This document shows positions 48,525-59,288 of a stretch of DNA of 64,000 nt, in pieces. The DNA comes from Kitasatospora cineracea (lineage in GTDB: Bacteria > Actinomycetota > Actinomycetes > Streptomycetales > Streptomycetaceae), in NCBI RefSeq assembly GCF_003751605.1, contig NZ_RJVJ01000002.1, forward strand, positions 1,615,001 through 1,679,000, in the 5' to 3' direction. How positions within the stretch are numbered: the first letter of the stretch is position 1; each line of letters starts with the position of its first letter. The notes below the pieces were generated by a model. The model saw only the letters and a program-made list of their open reading frames with translations, searched no databases and was not told the DNA's origin. Position numbers and translations under genes: made by a program.

Positions 48525-50636
48525 TCAGGCGTCGATCCGGGACCGGTCCAGGGTGGCCGCCGAGTCGACGATGAACTCCCGCCGCGGCGCGACGTCGTTG
48601 CCCATCAGCAGGTCGAAGGTCTTCTCCGCGGAGTCCAGGTCGCCCAGGTTGATCCGGCGCAGGATCCGGAACCGCGGGTCCATGGTGGTCTCGGCCAGCT
48701 GGTCGGCGTCCATCTCGCCCAGGCCCTTGTAGCGCTGCACCGGGTCCTTCCAGCGCAGCCCCTTGCCCTGGAACTGCAGCAGGGTGCGCCGCAGTTCGGC
48801 GTCGGAGTAGGTGTAGTGGTACTTCTCCTGGCCGCGCTTGGGGTTGGTCAGCTCGATCCGGTGCAGCGGCGGCACCGCGGCGAACACCCGGCCCTGCTCG
48901 ACCATCGGCCGCATGTAGCGGTGGAACAGCGTCAGCAGCAGGGTGCGGATGTGCGAGCCGTCGACGTCGGCGTCGGCCATGAAGATGACCTTGCCGTAGC
49001 GGGCCTGGTCGATGTCGAACGTCCGGCCCGAGCCCGCTCCTATCACCTGGATGATCGAGGCGCACTCGGCGTTCTTGAGCATGTCGCTCACCGACGCCTT
49101 CTGGACGTTCAGGATCTTGCCGCGGATCGGCAGCAGCGCCTGGAACTCGGAGTTCCGGGCCAGCTTGGCGGTGCCGAGCGCGGAGTCTCCCTCGACGATG
49201 AACAGCTCGCTGCGGTCCACGTCGTCGCTGCGGCAGTCGGCCAGCTTGGCGGGCAGCGAGGAGGTCTCCAGCGCGGTCTTGCGGCGCTGCGCCTCCTTGT
49301 GCTGCCGGGCCGCGACCCGGGTGCGGGCGGCCGCGACGACCTTCTCCAGCACCGCCCGGGCCTGGAGCTTCTCGTCCTTCTTGGCCGAGGTGAGGAAGGC
49401 CTTGAGCTCCTTGGCGACCACGGCCGCGACGATCCGGTTGGCCGCCGAGGTGCCGAGCACCTCCTTGGTCTGCCCCTCGAACTGCGGCTCGGCGAGCCGG
49501 ACGGTGATGACCGCGGTCAGGCCCTCCTGCGCGTCGTCCTTGCTGACGTCGTCCTCGGCGACCCGCAGCAGCTTGCTGGCCCGCAGCACCTCGTTGACGG
49601 TCTTGGCGAGCTGCCGCTCGAAGCCGGTGACGTGGGTGCCGCCCTTGGGGGTGGCGATGATGTTGACGAAGGACCGCTGGGTGGTCTCGTAGCCGGCGCC
49701 CCAGCGCAGCGCGATGTCCACCCCGAGCTCGCGGGTGACCTCGGTGGGGGTCATGTGCCCGAACTCGTCGAGCACCGGGACGGTCTCCTTGAAGGTGCCC
49801 TCGCCGCGCAGCCGCAGGACGTCGGAGACGGCCCGGTCGGGGGCCAGGAACTCGCAGAACTCGCTGATCCCGCCGTCGTAGCGGAAGGTCTCCTCGCCGA
49901 CCTGCTCGCTCTCGGTGAGCCGCTCGTCGCGCACCACGATGGTCAGCCCGGGCACCAGGAAGGCGGTCTGCCGGGCCCGGCTGTGCAGCGACTCCAGCGA
50001 GAGCTTCGCGTCCTTGAGGAAGATCTGCCGGTCCGCCCAGTAGCGGATCCGGGTGCCGGTGCGGCCCCGGGCGACCTTGCCCTTCTTGGTCATGCCGGCG
50101 GCGGGCTCGAAGCCGGCGTCCCGCTCGGGACCGGCGAAGCTGCCGGGGACGCCCCGCCGGAAGCTGATCGCGTGGGTGGCCCCGTGCCGGTCCACCTCCA
50201 CGTCGAGGCGGGCGGACAGCGCGTTCACCACCGAGGCGCCGACGCCGTGCAGACCGCCGGAGGCCGCGTACGAGCCGCCGCCGAACTTTCCGCCCGCGTG
50301 CAGCTTGGTGTACGCGATCTCGACGCCGGACAGCCCGGTCTTGGGCTCGATGTCCACCGGGATGCCGCGGCCGTTGTCGCGGACCTCGACCGAGCCGTCC
50401 TGGTGCAGCAGCACCTCGATCCGGTCGCAGAAGCCGCCCAGCGCCTCGTCGACCGAGTTGTCGATGATCTCCCAGAGGCAGTGCATCAGGCCGCGGCTGT
50501 CGGTCGACCCGATGTACATGCCCGGCCGCTTGCGGACCGCCTCGAGCCCCTCGAGGACGAGCAGATGCCGCGCGGTGTAGTCGGACCCGCCCTCACCGGT
50601 CACCAGAGAGGACGGGCCGGTCTTTTCTCCACTCAC
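48525..50636 (-). CDS. parE: DNA topoisomerase IV subunit B
   Basis: 703 residues of the GyrB/ParE family. GTG at 50636 (reads VSGEKTGPSS) has GGAGGAG 8 bases upstream; a longer frame to 50849 is intergenic. GHKL ATPase motifs: EIIDNSVDEALGG, DNGRGIPVD, GGLHGVGASVVNALS. TOPRIM: VEGDSALGTAK and DADVDGSHIRTLLL. The C-terminus contains YKGLGEMDADQL. ATP-driven subunit of topoisomerase IV with ParC. In this genome parE and parC are about 6 kb apart and on opposite strands. Confidence 0.95.
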   Translation of the reverse strand: MSGEKTGPSSLVTGEGGSDYTARHLLVLEGLEAVRKRPGMYIGSTDSRGLMHCLWEIIDNSVDEALGGFCDRIEVLLHQDGSVEVRDNGRGIPVDIEPKTGLSGVEIAYTKLHAGGKFGGGSYAASGGLHGVGASVVNALSARLDVEVDRHGATHAISFRRGVPGSFAGPERDAGFEPAAGMTKKGKVARGRTGTRIRYWADRQIFLKDAKLSLESLHSRARQTAFLVPGLTIVVRDERLTESEQVGEETFRYDGGISEFCEFLAPDRAVSDVLRLRGEGTFKETVPVLDEFGHMTPTEVTRELGVDIALRWGAGYETTQRSFVNIIATPKGGTHVTGFERQLAKTVNEVLRASKLLRVAEDDVSKDDAQEGLTAVITVRLAEPQFEGQTKEVLGTSAANRIVAAVVAKELKAFLTSAKKDEKLQARAVLEKVVAAARTRVAARQHKEAQRRKTALETSSLPAKLADCRSDDVDRSELFIVEGDSALGTAKLARNSEFQALLPIRGKILNVQKASVSDMLKNAECASIIQVIGAGSGRTFDIDQARYGKVIFMADADVDGSHIRTLLLTLFHRYMRPMVEQGRVFAAVPPLHRIELTNPKRGQEKYHYTYSDAELRRTLLQFQGKGLRWKDPVQRYKGLGEMDADQLAETTMDPRFRILRRINLGDLDSAEKTFDLLMGNDVAPRREFIVDSAATLDRSRIDA

Positions 50637-51105
50637 GCTCTGCACTCCTCCATGACGTTGACGGACACCCCCGCATGCTCTCAGCAACTGAGATCCGGGC
50701 CGCTGAGGTCCGCGCGCTTTGTACGCGCTGCGCGAACACGGTTCCCGCCCCGGAGGCGGTTCCCAGCCTGCCATCTCCTGCCGACACCACGGGTCCTGGC
50801 GGATCGGGGCGGCCGGGGAGGGCGGCGGAGCTGCTGCGATGCGGTCCAACGGGTTCCAGGACGGGGCTTATGCTCCAACCCAGCGGAGGATTATGCTACG
50901 CGGACCTCGCACCCCGACCCGATCGGGCGTTCAAGGTGATCCGCCGGCCACGGGAATCGGTACGCATGAACCACCGTTGCCCTGGGCACGTCCTCATCAA
51001 GACGACGGCAGAATCCTCAAAGAGAAAAGCCACGAGCGGGAACGAATTCGACCTGGTTGGATGTTGATCCTGGTACACAGCTCGTCGAGCTAGAGAAGAG
51101 GCGAC
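50637..51105. promoter_or_regulatory. divergent intergenic region between parE and DUF7455
   Basis: About 470 bases without a supported gene. It contains a small inverted repeat CTCAG-CAA-CTGAG near 50680-50692 (parE side) and, on the plus strand, GGGAAC at about 51038-51043, 19-20 bases before a GTT at about 51061, which loosely resembles an ECF-type promoter for DUF7455. No firm assignment. Confidence 0.35.
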
Positions 51106-51336
51106 GTGACTACTGTTCTGACCCCTGCGAGCCCGCTCACCGCGGCAGACCGCTGCGACCGTTGCGGCGCTCAGGCTTACCTGCGCGTCGTCCTCTCCAG
51201 TGGCGGAGAGCTGCTGTTCTGCGCCCACCACGGGCGCAAGTTCGAGCCCGAACTCAAGAAGATCGCCGTGGAGATACACGACGAGAGCGACCGCCTCTCC
51301 GGCACGCCGGCGACGGCCGAGGAGGGGGAGCACTGA
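51106..51336 (+). CDS. DUF7455 family small protein
   Basis: 76 residues from GTG at 51106, with GAGAAGAGG upstream. A probable zinc-binding pattern is visible: CDRCG near residue 17, then FCAHHGRKF about 20 residues later. Conserved in actinobacteria, function unknown. It ends 30 bases before a strong hairpin. Confidence 0.85.
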   Translation: MTTVLTPASPLTAADRCDRCGAQAYLRVVLSSGGELLFCAHHGRKFEPELKKIAVEIHDESDRLSGTPATAEEGEH

Positions 51337-51365
51337 CGCTCCCGCTGCTCCACCGAGCTGCCTGA

Positions 51366-51407
51366 ACGGCCGGGTGGCCCTCCCCTCGGGGCGGGCCGCC
51401 CGGCCGT
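51366..51407. terminator. terminator between DUF7455 and the convergent protease gene
   Basis: 15-bp stem (ACGGCCGGGTGGCCC with GGGCCGCCCGGCCGT, one T-G wobble), 12-base loop. Confidence 0.8.
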
Positions 51408-51442
51408 GGCGTTTCCGGCCACGGCCCGCGGCCCGGTGTGGC

Positions 51443-52294
51443 TCACAGCACGTTGTGCACGGCCTCCGAGACCGCCGCGATCCGGGTGTACACCCCGGGG
51501 TGGTCGGCCTCCGCGCAGCCCGCGCCCCAGGAGACCAGTCCGGCCAGCCGCCCGCCCACCAGCAGCGGCCCGCCGCTGTCGCCCTGGCAGGCGTCCTTGC
51601 CGCCCTGCGCCTCCCCCGCGCACACCATGCTGCGGGCGTCGTACGCGCTGTCCGAGCCGCCCGGGTAGGCGTGGCCGCAGGCCTCGTCCGAGATGACCGG
51701 CACGGTGACCTGGCGCAGCGTGTTCGAGTAGCTGCCGTTGCCCCGGGTGTCGCCCCAGCCGAACACGGTGGCCGGGGTGCCCGCCGCGTACGGCTCGGTC
51801 TCGCCCGGGTTCACCATCTCCAGCACCGGCCGCCCGTCCTGCGGCTCGGCCAGGGTGAGCACCGCCACGTCCCGGGTGTTCGCGGTGAAGCTGTAGCCCG
51901 GGTCGATCCACACCCCGCGCACCGCCACCTCCCGCCCCGCGGTGCCCCGCAGGTCGTCCCGGCCGACGATCACCCGCAGCCCGGGCCGGTCGGTGGGGCG
52001 GGCGGTGGTCTCGTCGTAGAAGCAGTGCGCCGCCGTGACCACCTTGGTCGGGCTGATCAGCGCCCCGCCGCAGAACTGCCCGGAGCGGGCCGAGCCGAAC
52101 TGCTGCCGGCTGGCCAGCGCCACCATCCACGGGTGGTCCCCGGTGCTGGCACCGGTACCGCCGATGATCCGCCGCTGCGCGACGGCCGGCCCGGCCGCAC
52201 CCAGCGCGACCAGCGGGGCGGGCAGGGCGGCCAGGGCGACGAGCGCGACCGCCCGGCGGCGGAGCCGAGGCGCGAACGTGTCCAGGATGGGCAC
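51443..52294 (-). CDS. secreted trypsin-like serine protease
   Basis: 283 residues. Signal peptide of about 39 residues (basic start LRRR, hydrophobic core, GPAVAQ cleavage area), then a chymotrypsin-fold domain beginning IIGG. Catalytic triad His90 (TAAHC), Asp142 (NTRDVAVL) and Ser240 (GDSGGP). Asp234, six before Ser240, gives trypsin-like Arg/Lys specificity. Six cysteines support three disulfides. The IIGG after QRR suggests activation by signal cleavage plus one or two residues. GTG at 52294 with CTGGAG upstream. Confidence 0.95.
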   Translation of the reverse strand: MPILDTFAPRLRRRAVALVALAALPAPLVALGAAGPAVAQRRIIGGTGASTGDHPWMVALASRQQFGSARSGQFCGGALISPTKVVTAAHCFYDETTARPTDRPGLRVIVGRDDLRGTAGREVAVRGVWIDPGYSFTANTRDVAVLTLAEPQDGRPVLEMVNPGETEPYAAGTPATVFGWGDTRGNGSYSNTLRQVTVPVISDEACGHAYPGGSDSAYDARSMVCAGEAQGGKDACQGDSGGPLLVGGRLAGLVSWGAGCAEADHPGVYTRIAAVSEAVHNVL

Positions 52295-52482
52295 CGGTTC
52301 TCCAGGGGTTCGGCGGGGTGCGGGGTTCTGCGCACGGAGCGGGGCGCGGTACGGACCCGGCCGGCGCGCGGACGGGCTGCCGCTCCGTCACGCGACAACC
52401 GGCCCAGCGTAGTCATCCGCTCACCTGCCGTGCCCGCACCTCAGCCTGCCGCCACCCCATCGGGCGACCCCCGGACACGCGA

Positions 52483-52515
52483 ACGGGCCCCTCCGCCGGT
52501 GGCGGAGGGGCCCGT
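52483..52515 (-). terminator. hrdB terminator
   Basis: Perfect 15-bp stem (ACGGGCCCCTCCGCC and complement), 3-base loop, 24 bases after the hrdB stop. Confidence 0.9.
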
Positions 52516-52539
52516 CCAGGTGACTCGGGCCGACCGGGG

Positions 52540-54149
<1,610 letters not shown>

Positions 54150-54496
54150 GAACAACCTCTCGGACGATGAGTGGACACGAACCCGCACCGACCGGCCCGA
54201 CTGCTCGGGCTCGGGCGGGTGGACGGTGACCGGGGTCTGCAGGACGGCAGCAGCGCCGCGGACCATCACAGCCGACTGGCTTGTGGTGATATTCCGGAGC
54301 TGCTTCCGCTCCGTACACATCGCTGCCGCCCCTCAAGTGTTACGCATGCCCGTCGTGGCGCCCGTCACACCACCCGAGCGCCGGTGCGGGCAGCCCCCGA
54401 GCGGCCTATCCGCGGGGCCGAACCGGGGTTCGCGGGAGCGCTCCGGCGGGCGGCCGGGGTGCGGGGCCGGGTCCGGCGGGCGGGCTCCGGTGTGCC
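54150..54496 (-). promoter_or_regulatory. hrdB upstream region with a possible SigR-type promoter
   Basis: A long upstream region, as usual for hrdB. On the minus strand GGAAT (54295-54291) is followed after 18 bases by GCT (54272-54270). S. coelicolor hrdB has a SigR-dependent promoter with GGAAT-N18-GTT, so this is a plausible but imperfect counterpart. I cannot place the housekeeping promoter. Confidence 0.4.
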
Positions 54497-54539
54497 GATG
54501 GCCCCTCGGCTGCGCGGGTGGGGCAGCAGAAGGGCCATC
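54497..54539 (-). terminator. probable whiH terminator
   Basis: Two-part hairpin: GATGGCCC/GGGCCATC outer arms and GCTGC/GCAGC inner arms, 32 bases after the whiH stop. Confidence 0.6.
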
Positions 54540-54570
54540 CGGTCGGAGCGGCGGGCGCGGTCCCGGCCGC

Positions 54571-55443
54571 TCAGTGCTCGCGCGGCGCGGGGACGGCGTG
54601 CTCGACGTCCGGGTGGACGGTGAGCAGCGCGCGGACGGCGGCCTCGGCGGCGGTGCCGTCGCCGGTGCCGAGCGCGTCCACCAGCCGGGCGTGCAGGCTG
54701 ACCGCCGAGTCGGACGGGCGCTCGCAGGTGGTGCCGGAGCCGCCGGAGACCTGGAGCGCGCCGGCCACGATGCCGGACAGGTGCTCCAGCATCCGGTTCG
54801 CGGCCATCTGCAGCACCAGGCCGTGCAGCTCGGCGTCGGCCCGGGAGTAGCTGACCAGGTCGCCCTGGCCGCCGGCCTGGCCCATGATCTCGGTCAGCTC
54901 GACCAGCCGGTGCTGGACGTCCTCCCGGCCGTGGCCGGCCGCCAGGCGCGCGGCCAGCGGCTCGATCGCCCAGCGCAGCTCGAACAGCTCGCGGCGCTGC
55001 TCGTCGCGCTGCGGGCCGAAGGCGCGCCACTCGATGATGTCGGGGTCCAGCAGGTTCCAGTCGCTCACCGGGCGGACCCGGGTGCCGACGTTCGGCCGGG
55101 CCGAGACCAGGCCCTTGGCCTCCAGCACCCGGAGCGACTCGCGCACCACGGTGCGGGAGACCTCGAAGCGCTGGCCGATCTCCTCCGGCACCAGCGGGCG
55201 GTCGGCGCCCAGGTCGCCGGAGACGATCATCTGGCCGAGCTGCTGGACCAGCTGGCCGTGCAGGCCGCGGCCGCGGCTGCTGGTGGTCTTCCGACCGACC
55301 CGGGCGAGGTCGCTCTCCGCCCCCTCCCAACGGGGTGCGGGCGGGGTCGGGCGGTCGGCGTACGGGAAGCGGTCCAACTCGGAGGCGGAGATCGACTCGG
55401 CCTGGCGAGCGGCGGTCACGGTGGGGTGCGCAAGGGTACTCAC
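54571..55443 (-). CDS. whiH: GntR/FadR-family sporulation regulator WhiH
   Basis: 290 residues from GTG at 55443 (reads VSTLAHPTVTAAR), with AAGGA upstream. A variable N-terminus of about 60 residues precedes the winged helix (GLHGQLVQQLGQMIVSGDL, EEIGQRFEVSRTVVRESLRVL, GTRVRP) and an FCD ligand-binding domain. The position immediately after hrdB and the strong resemblance to remembered WhiH sequences identify it. WhiH is needed for sporulation septation in aerial hyphae and is a sigma-WhiG target; a WhiG-like -10 lies upstream (55508-55515). Confidence 0.92.
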   Translation of the reverse strand: MSTLAHPTVTAARQAESISASELDRFPYADRPTPPAPRWEGAESDLARVGRKTTSSRGRGLHGQLVQQLGQMIVSGDLGADRPLVPEEIGQRFEVSRTVVRESLRVLEAKGLVSARPNVGTRVRPVSDWNLLDPDIIEWRAFGPQRDEQRRELFELRWAIEPLAARLAAGHGREDVQHRLVELTEIMGQAGGQGDLVSYSRADAELHGLVLQMAANRMLEHLSGIVAGALQVSGGSGTTCERPSDSAVSLHARLVDALGTGDGTAAEAAVRALLTVHPDVEHAVPAPREH

Positions 55444-55507
55444 GCCATCCTTTGTCGGCGATCGGCGGATCCGGCTTGAGCATTCTCGTGAAAAGCACAC
55501 GAAAGGG

Positions 55508-55532
55508 TGATCGGCCGTGTCTGGATAATTGA
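55508..55532 (-). promoter_or_regulatory. candidate sigma-WhiG promoter of whiH
   Basis: On the minus strand GCCGATCA (55515-55508) matches the WhiG -10 GCCGATAA at 7 of 8 positions; TCAA (55532-55529) 13 bases upstream is a weak -35. The start point would be about 58 bases before the GTG. whiH is known to depend on sigma-WhiG in S. coelicolor. Confidence 0.55.
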
Positions 55533-55678
55533 CTTCTTATCAGTTGGAAATGCACATACCGGTCATCAGTGGCTGTTTTCCCCTGTGGTTGCTCCCGCCC
55601 CGCCTGTCACGCCGTCAGGGCGCTTCCCGCTACCGTCCCCCTGTCGACCGCCGCCGCTTCCCGGGCGGAAACCCCTGG

Positions 55679-56494
55679 TCACAGGCTCCGGCGGCGCAGC
55701 TGGACCAGCACCGCCGCCAGCACCAGCAGGGCGGCCGGGGCCAGCAGCGCGGCGGCCACCGTGCCGTCCAGCGCTCCGGCGGTCCGGTCGGCGGCGCCGC
55801 GGACCCAGTCCAGGCCGTACTGGAAGGGCAGCAACTCCCGTACCCAGACCGGCCAGTTACGGCCCGTGCGGTGCAGCAGCAGGCCCGCGGTGGGCTCCAG
55901 CAGGGCGGGCAGCGCGCCGGTCAGCAGGACGCCGGCCAGGGCGCTGCGCACCAGCGAGGTGATCAGCAGACCGGCCCAGCCACCGGCCACCGCCAGCGCC
56001 GCGTACGCCGCCAGCGGGCGGCCGATCCCGCCCGCCGCGAACGGGCCGACCGGCAGGTCCGACAGGCCGAGCAGCGCCGACGCGTCCACTCCGACGGGCA
56101 GCGCGAGCCTCACCGCGACGGCGTTCACGCCGAGAACGGCCACTGCCAGCAGGGCCGCCACCGCGCCCACCACCAGCGACTTCGCCAGCAGCGCGCCCAG
56201 CCGGCGCCCCAGGGTCACCCGCGAGGCGGGCAGGCCCGGCCAGCGCGCCTCGTTGCCGTAGGCCAGCGCGCCGAGCACCGCCGCCGCGAGCGCGGTCAGC
56301 GGCAGCGGCAGGACCGGCACCACCGCCGCGACCGACCGCACGGCGTCCGGCACCGCCAACTCCCCGGCGGGCAACCGGGTCGCCGAGAACGCCGCCACCG
56401 CCGCGTTCACCAGCAGCGCGCCCGCGACCACCACCCACGTGGAGCGCACCCCGCGCAGCCGACGCACCTCACTCGCCACCAACCGCACGGTCAC
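55679..56494 (-). CDS. ABC transporter permease
   Basis: 271 residues with about six helices (for example STWVVVAGALLVNAAVAAF, LPLTALAAAVLGALAYG, LLVLAAVLVQL), resembling ABC-2 type permeases. GTG at 56494 overlaps the TGA of the ATPase gene (GTGA), so the two form a coupled transporter. Substrate unknown. The position next to whiH is conserved in Streptomyces as far as I recall. Confidence 0.82.
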   Translation of the reverse strand: MTVRLVASEVRRLRGVRSTWVVVAGALLVNAAVAAFSATRLPAGELAVPDAVRSVAAVVPVLPLPLTALAAAVLGALAYGNEARWPGLPASRVTLGRRLGALLAKSLVVGAVAALLAVAVLGVNAVAVRLALPVGVDASALLGLSDLPVGPFAAGGIGRPLAAYAALAVAGGWAGLLITSLVRSALAGVLLTGALPALLEPTAGLLLHRTGRNWPVWVRELLPFQYGLDWVRGAADRTAGALDGTVAAALLAPAALLVLAAVLVQLRRRSL

Positions 56495-58224
56495 TCACTC
56501 CCGTTCTCGTCGCCGACGGCGCCGCGTCGCGCCGCCCCTTGCGGATCCACCACGCCCGCACCACCCGGCCGGACCCCGTCCGCCGACCGCGACCGCTCCG
56601 CCGGTTCGGCCCGCCCGGCGGGCCGCAGTTCGGCGGTCGCCGCCGACCAGGGACGCCCCGGGAACGGCCGGACGGGGGCGGCGGGCCGCTGGCCGACTCC
56701 CCTGATCCGGGCGGGAGTCAGCAGCTCCGCGTCGGTCGGGTTGGCGGCCAACTGCTCGGTGTCGACCGCGATGGGGCCGGGCTCCGGCTCCACCGCTGCC
56801 GGTGCCGGTGCCGGTGCCGGTGCCGGTGCTGTTGCCGGTGCCGTTGCTGGCGCCGTTGTCGCTGCCGGTCGGCCGAGCGCGGAGGCGCCGCGGGGCGTCC
56901 GCCGGGTCAGGTCGACGGGGGGCGCCGGCGGTACCGGTGCGGCTTGGGCGGGGGCGGTCGGCGCGGGCACGGACACCGCCGGGGCCGACGGCTCCGCCCG
57001 GGTGCGGGGCTCGGCCGAGGCCGGGGCCTGGGGGTTCGGTGCGAGGGCGGCGGCGGCCCAGCGGCCGGCCTGCAGGCCGCGGTGGTCGAGCGGGCGCTCG
57101 GGCTCCGGCCCGGCGGGGCGGCCGACGGTCGCGGGGCGCTGCTCGCCGGAACGCTGCTCGCCGGGGACGGCCGCGCCGGGGTGGTCGGCTCCGGGGTGGG
57201 CCGCGCCGGGGCCGTCCGCGCGGAGGCCGGACGCGCCGACGGGCGGTGCGGTGCGGCCGGACTGCGACTGCGTTTGCGGCTGCGGGTTCTGACGGGGCGT
57301 CCGGATCGACACCTGGCCGGAGCGGCCCGAACTTCCGGGCAGGGCGGCGGGGTAGGAGACCGGCCGCTCCGCCACCCGGTCGGCCAGCTCGTGCAGCAGG
57401 ATGCCGTTGCGGTAGGCGAGTTCGCCGACCTCGGTGCGGTCGATGCCGCTCACCGCGAGACCGGCGCCGCCGTCCCGCCGGACCTGGCCGCCCTGGGCGA
57501 CCAGCAGGTCCGCGAGGCGGGCCATCTGCGGCCCCCGGACCAGCACTTCGGGGTGCAGCCTGGTGCGGCGGAACTCCACCACCGGCTGGTCGGCGGCCAG
57601 CCGACCCGCGTCCAGGGTGACCACCCGGTCGGCGAGCGCGGCGGCCTCCGCCGGGGAGCGGGTGGTGGTCAGCACGGTGCCGCCCGAGAGGGCGAAGGAA
57701 CGCAGGAAGGCGCCGAACCACTCCTCGTTGCTCGGGGACAGGCCCTCGGTGGGGGCGTCCAGCAGCAGCGTCGAGGGGGTTCCGAGCAGGGCGGCGGCCA
57801 GTGCGAGGCGGCGGTGCATGCCGGGCGAGAAGGTGCCGATCCGGTGGTCGGCGACGGCGGCGAGCCGGGTCTGCTCCAGCAGGTCGTCGGCCCGGCGCGC
57901 GGGGACGCCGATCGCACCGGCCAGCATCCGCAGGTGGGCCCGGGCCCGCTGCCCCGGGTGCCCGGCCTCCGGGCGGCCCGCGGCCAGCAGGACGCCGATC
58001 TCCCGCTCCGGGCGCCGGATCCGCCGGTACGTCCGGCCGTCGAACAGGGTGAGGCCGTGGCCCCGTTCCAGTTCGACCATCAGCCGGAGCGCGGTCGACT
58101 TGCCCGCGCCCTCGTCGCCGAGCAGCGCGGTGACCATCCCGGGGCGGGCGTCGAAGGTCAGGTCCAGCACCGCGGGGGGACGCCCCCGCTGGTACGCCTT
58201 GGTCAGTCCGGTGATCTGGATCAT
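56491..58224 (-). CDS. degenerate ABC transporter ATP-binding protein with long disordered tail
   Basis: 577 residues from ATG at 58224 (MIQITGLTKAYQRG), preceded by GGGAGCGGGCGGCG. Walker A is intact (GDEGAGKST, residues 36-44). Other motifs are degraded: no Q-loop Gln (EIGVLLAAG), signature FSPGM instead of LSGGQ (132-136), Walker B LLLDAPTEGL with Ala157 in place of the catalytic Glu, and no switch His (TTTRSPAEA). From about residue 310 the protein is a 260-residue Pro/Ala/Gln-rich tail. Coupled to the permease gene. It may bind but hardly hydrolyse ATP; a second ATPase or a regulatory role is possible. Confidence 0.85.
   Translation of the reverse strand: MIQITGLTKAYQRGRPPAVLDLTFDARPGMVTALLGDEGAGKSTALRLMVELERGHGLTLFDGRTYRRIRRPEREIGVLLAAGRPEAGHPGQRARAHLRMLAGAIGVPARRADDLLEQTRLAAVADHRIGTFSPGMHRRLALAAALLGTPSTLLLDAPTEGLSPSNEEWFGAFLRSFALSGGTVLTTTRSPAEAAALADRVVTLDAGRLAADQPVVEFRRTRLHPEVLVRGPQMARLADLLVAQGGQVRRDGGAGLAVSGIDRTEVGELAYRNGILLHELADRVAERPVSYPAALPGSSGRSGQVSIRTPRQNPQPQTQSQSGRTAPPVGASGLRADGPGAAHPGADHPGAAVPGEQRSGEQRPATVGRPAGPEPERPLDHRGLQAGRWAAAALAPNPQAPASAEPRTRAEPSAPAVSVPAPTAPAQAAPVPPAPPVDLTRRTPRGASALGRPAATTAPATAPATAPAPAPAPAPAAVEPEPGPIAVDTEQLAANPTDAELLTPARIRGVGQRPAAPVRPFPGRPWSAATAELRPAGRAEPAERSRSADGVRPGGAGVVDPQGAARRGAVGDENGSE
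56797..56860 (-). repeat. 6-bp tandem repeat in the ATPase tail
   Basis: GGTGCC repeated five times with degenerate copies on the right side, encoding an Ala-Pro dipeptide run in the disordered tail. Confidence 0.8.
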
Positions 58225-58519
58225 CGCCGCCCGCTCCCTCGCCTGCCGACGGACCGGGGATGTCCACCTGGCCCGAGCCTGCACAGTAGGGCGCGGAAGC
58301 GGGGAAACCGGGCATTCCGGATGGGTCGTGAGCGGTGTTAGCGCCGACCTCACCCGTACAGGCGACAGCCCTCCCGCCGCGCTGACGCTTTCCTCACGGA
58401 CCGTCACCACCCGTCGGCAGCAACGGCCCTGGTGCCGGAACCGGCCGTCCTGCCGCAGTTCCGGCGCGGAGGTGGCGGGCGACCGGCCCCCGGGGGTGGG
58501 CCCGGATCTGACCCCGGGG

Positions 58520-59278
58520 TCAGGACTCGGGACGCAGCATCGGGGGGTTGAGGACGGTGGCGCCGCCCGCGGTGAACAGCTGGGCGGGGCGGCCGCCCTG
58601 ACGGGTCGTGGTGCCGCCGGAGGGCAGCAGGAAGCCCGGGGTGCCGGTGACCTTGCGGTGGAAGTTGCGCGGGTCGAGCACCACGCCCCAGACCGCCTCG
58701 TAGACCCGGCGCAGCTCGCCGACGGTGAACTCCGGGGGGCAGAAGGCGGTGGCCAGCGAGGAGTACTCGATCTTGGAGCGGGCGCGCTCCACCCCGGCCG
58801 CCAGAATCTGACCGTGGTCGAACGCGAGCAGCACGCCGTCGTTGCGCTCCTCGCCGAGCAGTTCGCTCACCGGCGCCCACCGGGCACTGCTGGCGTCGCC
58901 GCCCGCGCGGGGCGGCGGCAGGTCCGGGGCGAGGACCAGGTAGGCGACGCTCACCACCCGCATCCGGGGGTCCCGCTGCGGGTGCCCGTAGGTGGCGAGC
59001 TGCTCCAGGTGCGCGCCTGCGGGGGCCTGTCCGGCCGGGAGGCTGCCCGGCAGCGACTGCGCCCGCAGCCCGGTCTCCTCCGCCAGTTCGCGGGACGCCG
59101 CCTCGGCCAGGCCCTCGTCCAGCCGGACGAAGCCGCCGGGCAGCGCCCAGTAGCCCTGGAACGGTGCCTCGCCGCGCTTCACCAGTAGGGCGCACAGCTC
59201 GTGGTCGCGCACCGTCAGCACCACCAGGTCAACCGTGACTGCGAACGGGGGGAAGGCCGACGGGTCATAGCGCGACAT
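58520..59278 (-). CDS. Nudix domain protein with C-terminal winged helix (NrtR-like)
   Basis: 252 residues from ATG at 59278 (MSRYDPSAFPP). The Nudix box is complete: GFVRLDEGLAEAASRELAEETGL. The C-terminal part (VGELRRVYEAVWG, NFHRKVTGTPGFL, GRPAQLF) is the winged-helix domain of NrtR-type regulators, which sense ADP-ribose and control NAD genes. Because the box is intact it could be an active ADP-ribose hydrolase as well. A near-palindrome just upstream of the start may be its own operator. No NAD biosynthesis gene is nearby. Confidence 0.85.
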   Translation of the reverse strand: MSRYDPSAFPPFAVTVDLVVLTVRDHELCALLVKRGEAPFQGYWALPGGFVRLDEGLAEAASRELAEETGLRAQSLPGSLPAGQAPAGAHLEQLATYGHPQRDPRMRVVSVAYLVLAPDLPPPRAGGDASSARWAPVSELLGEERNDGVLLAFDHGQILAAGVERARSKIEYSSLATAFCPPEFTVGELRRVYEAVWGVVLDPRNFHRKVTGTPGFLLPSGGTTTRQGGRPAQLFTAGGATVLNPPMLRPES

Positions 59279-59288
59279 GCCGCCGATC

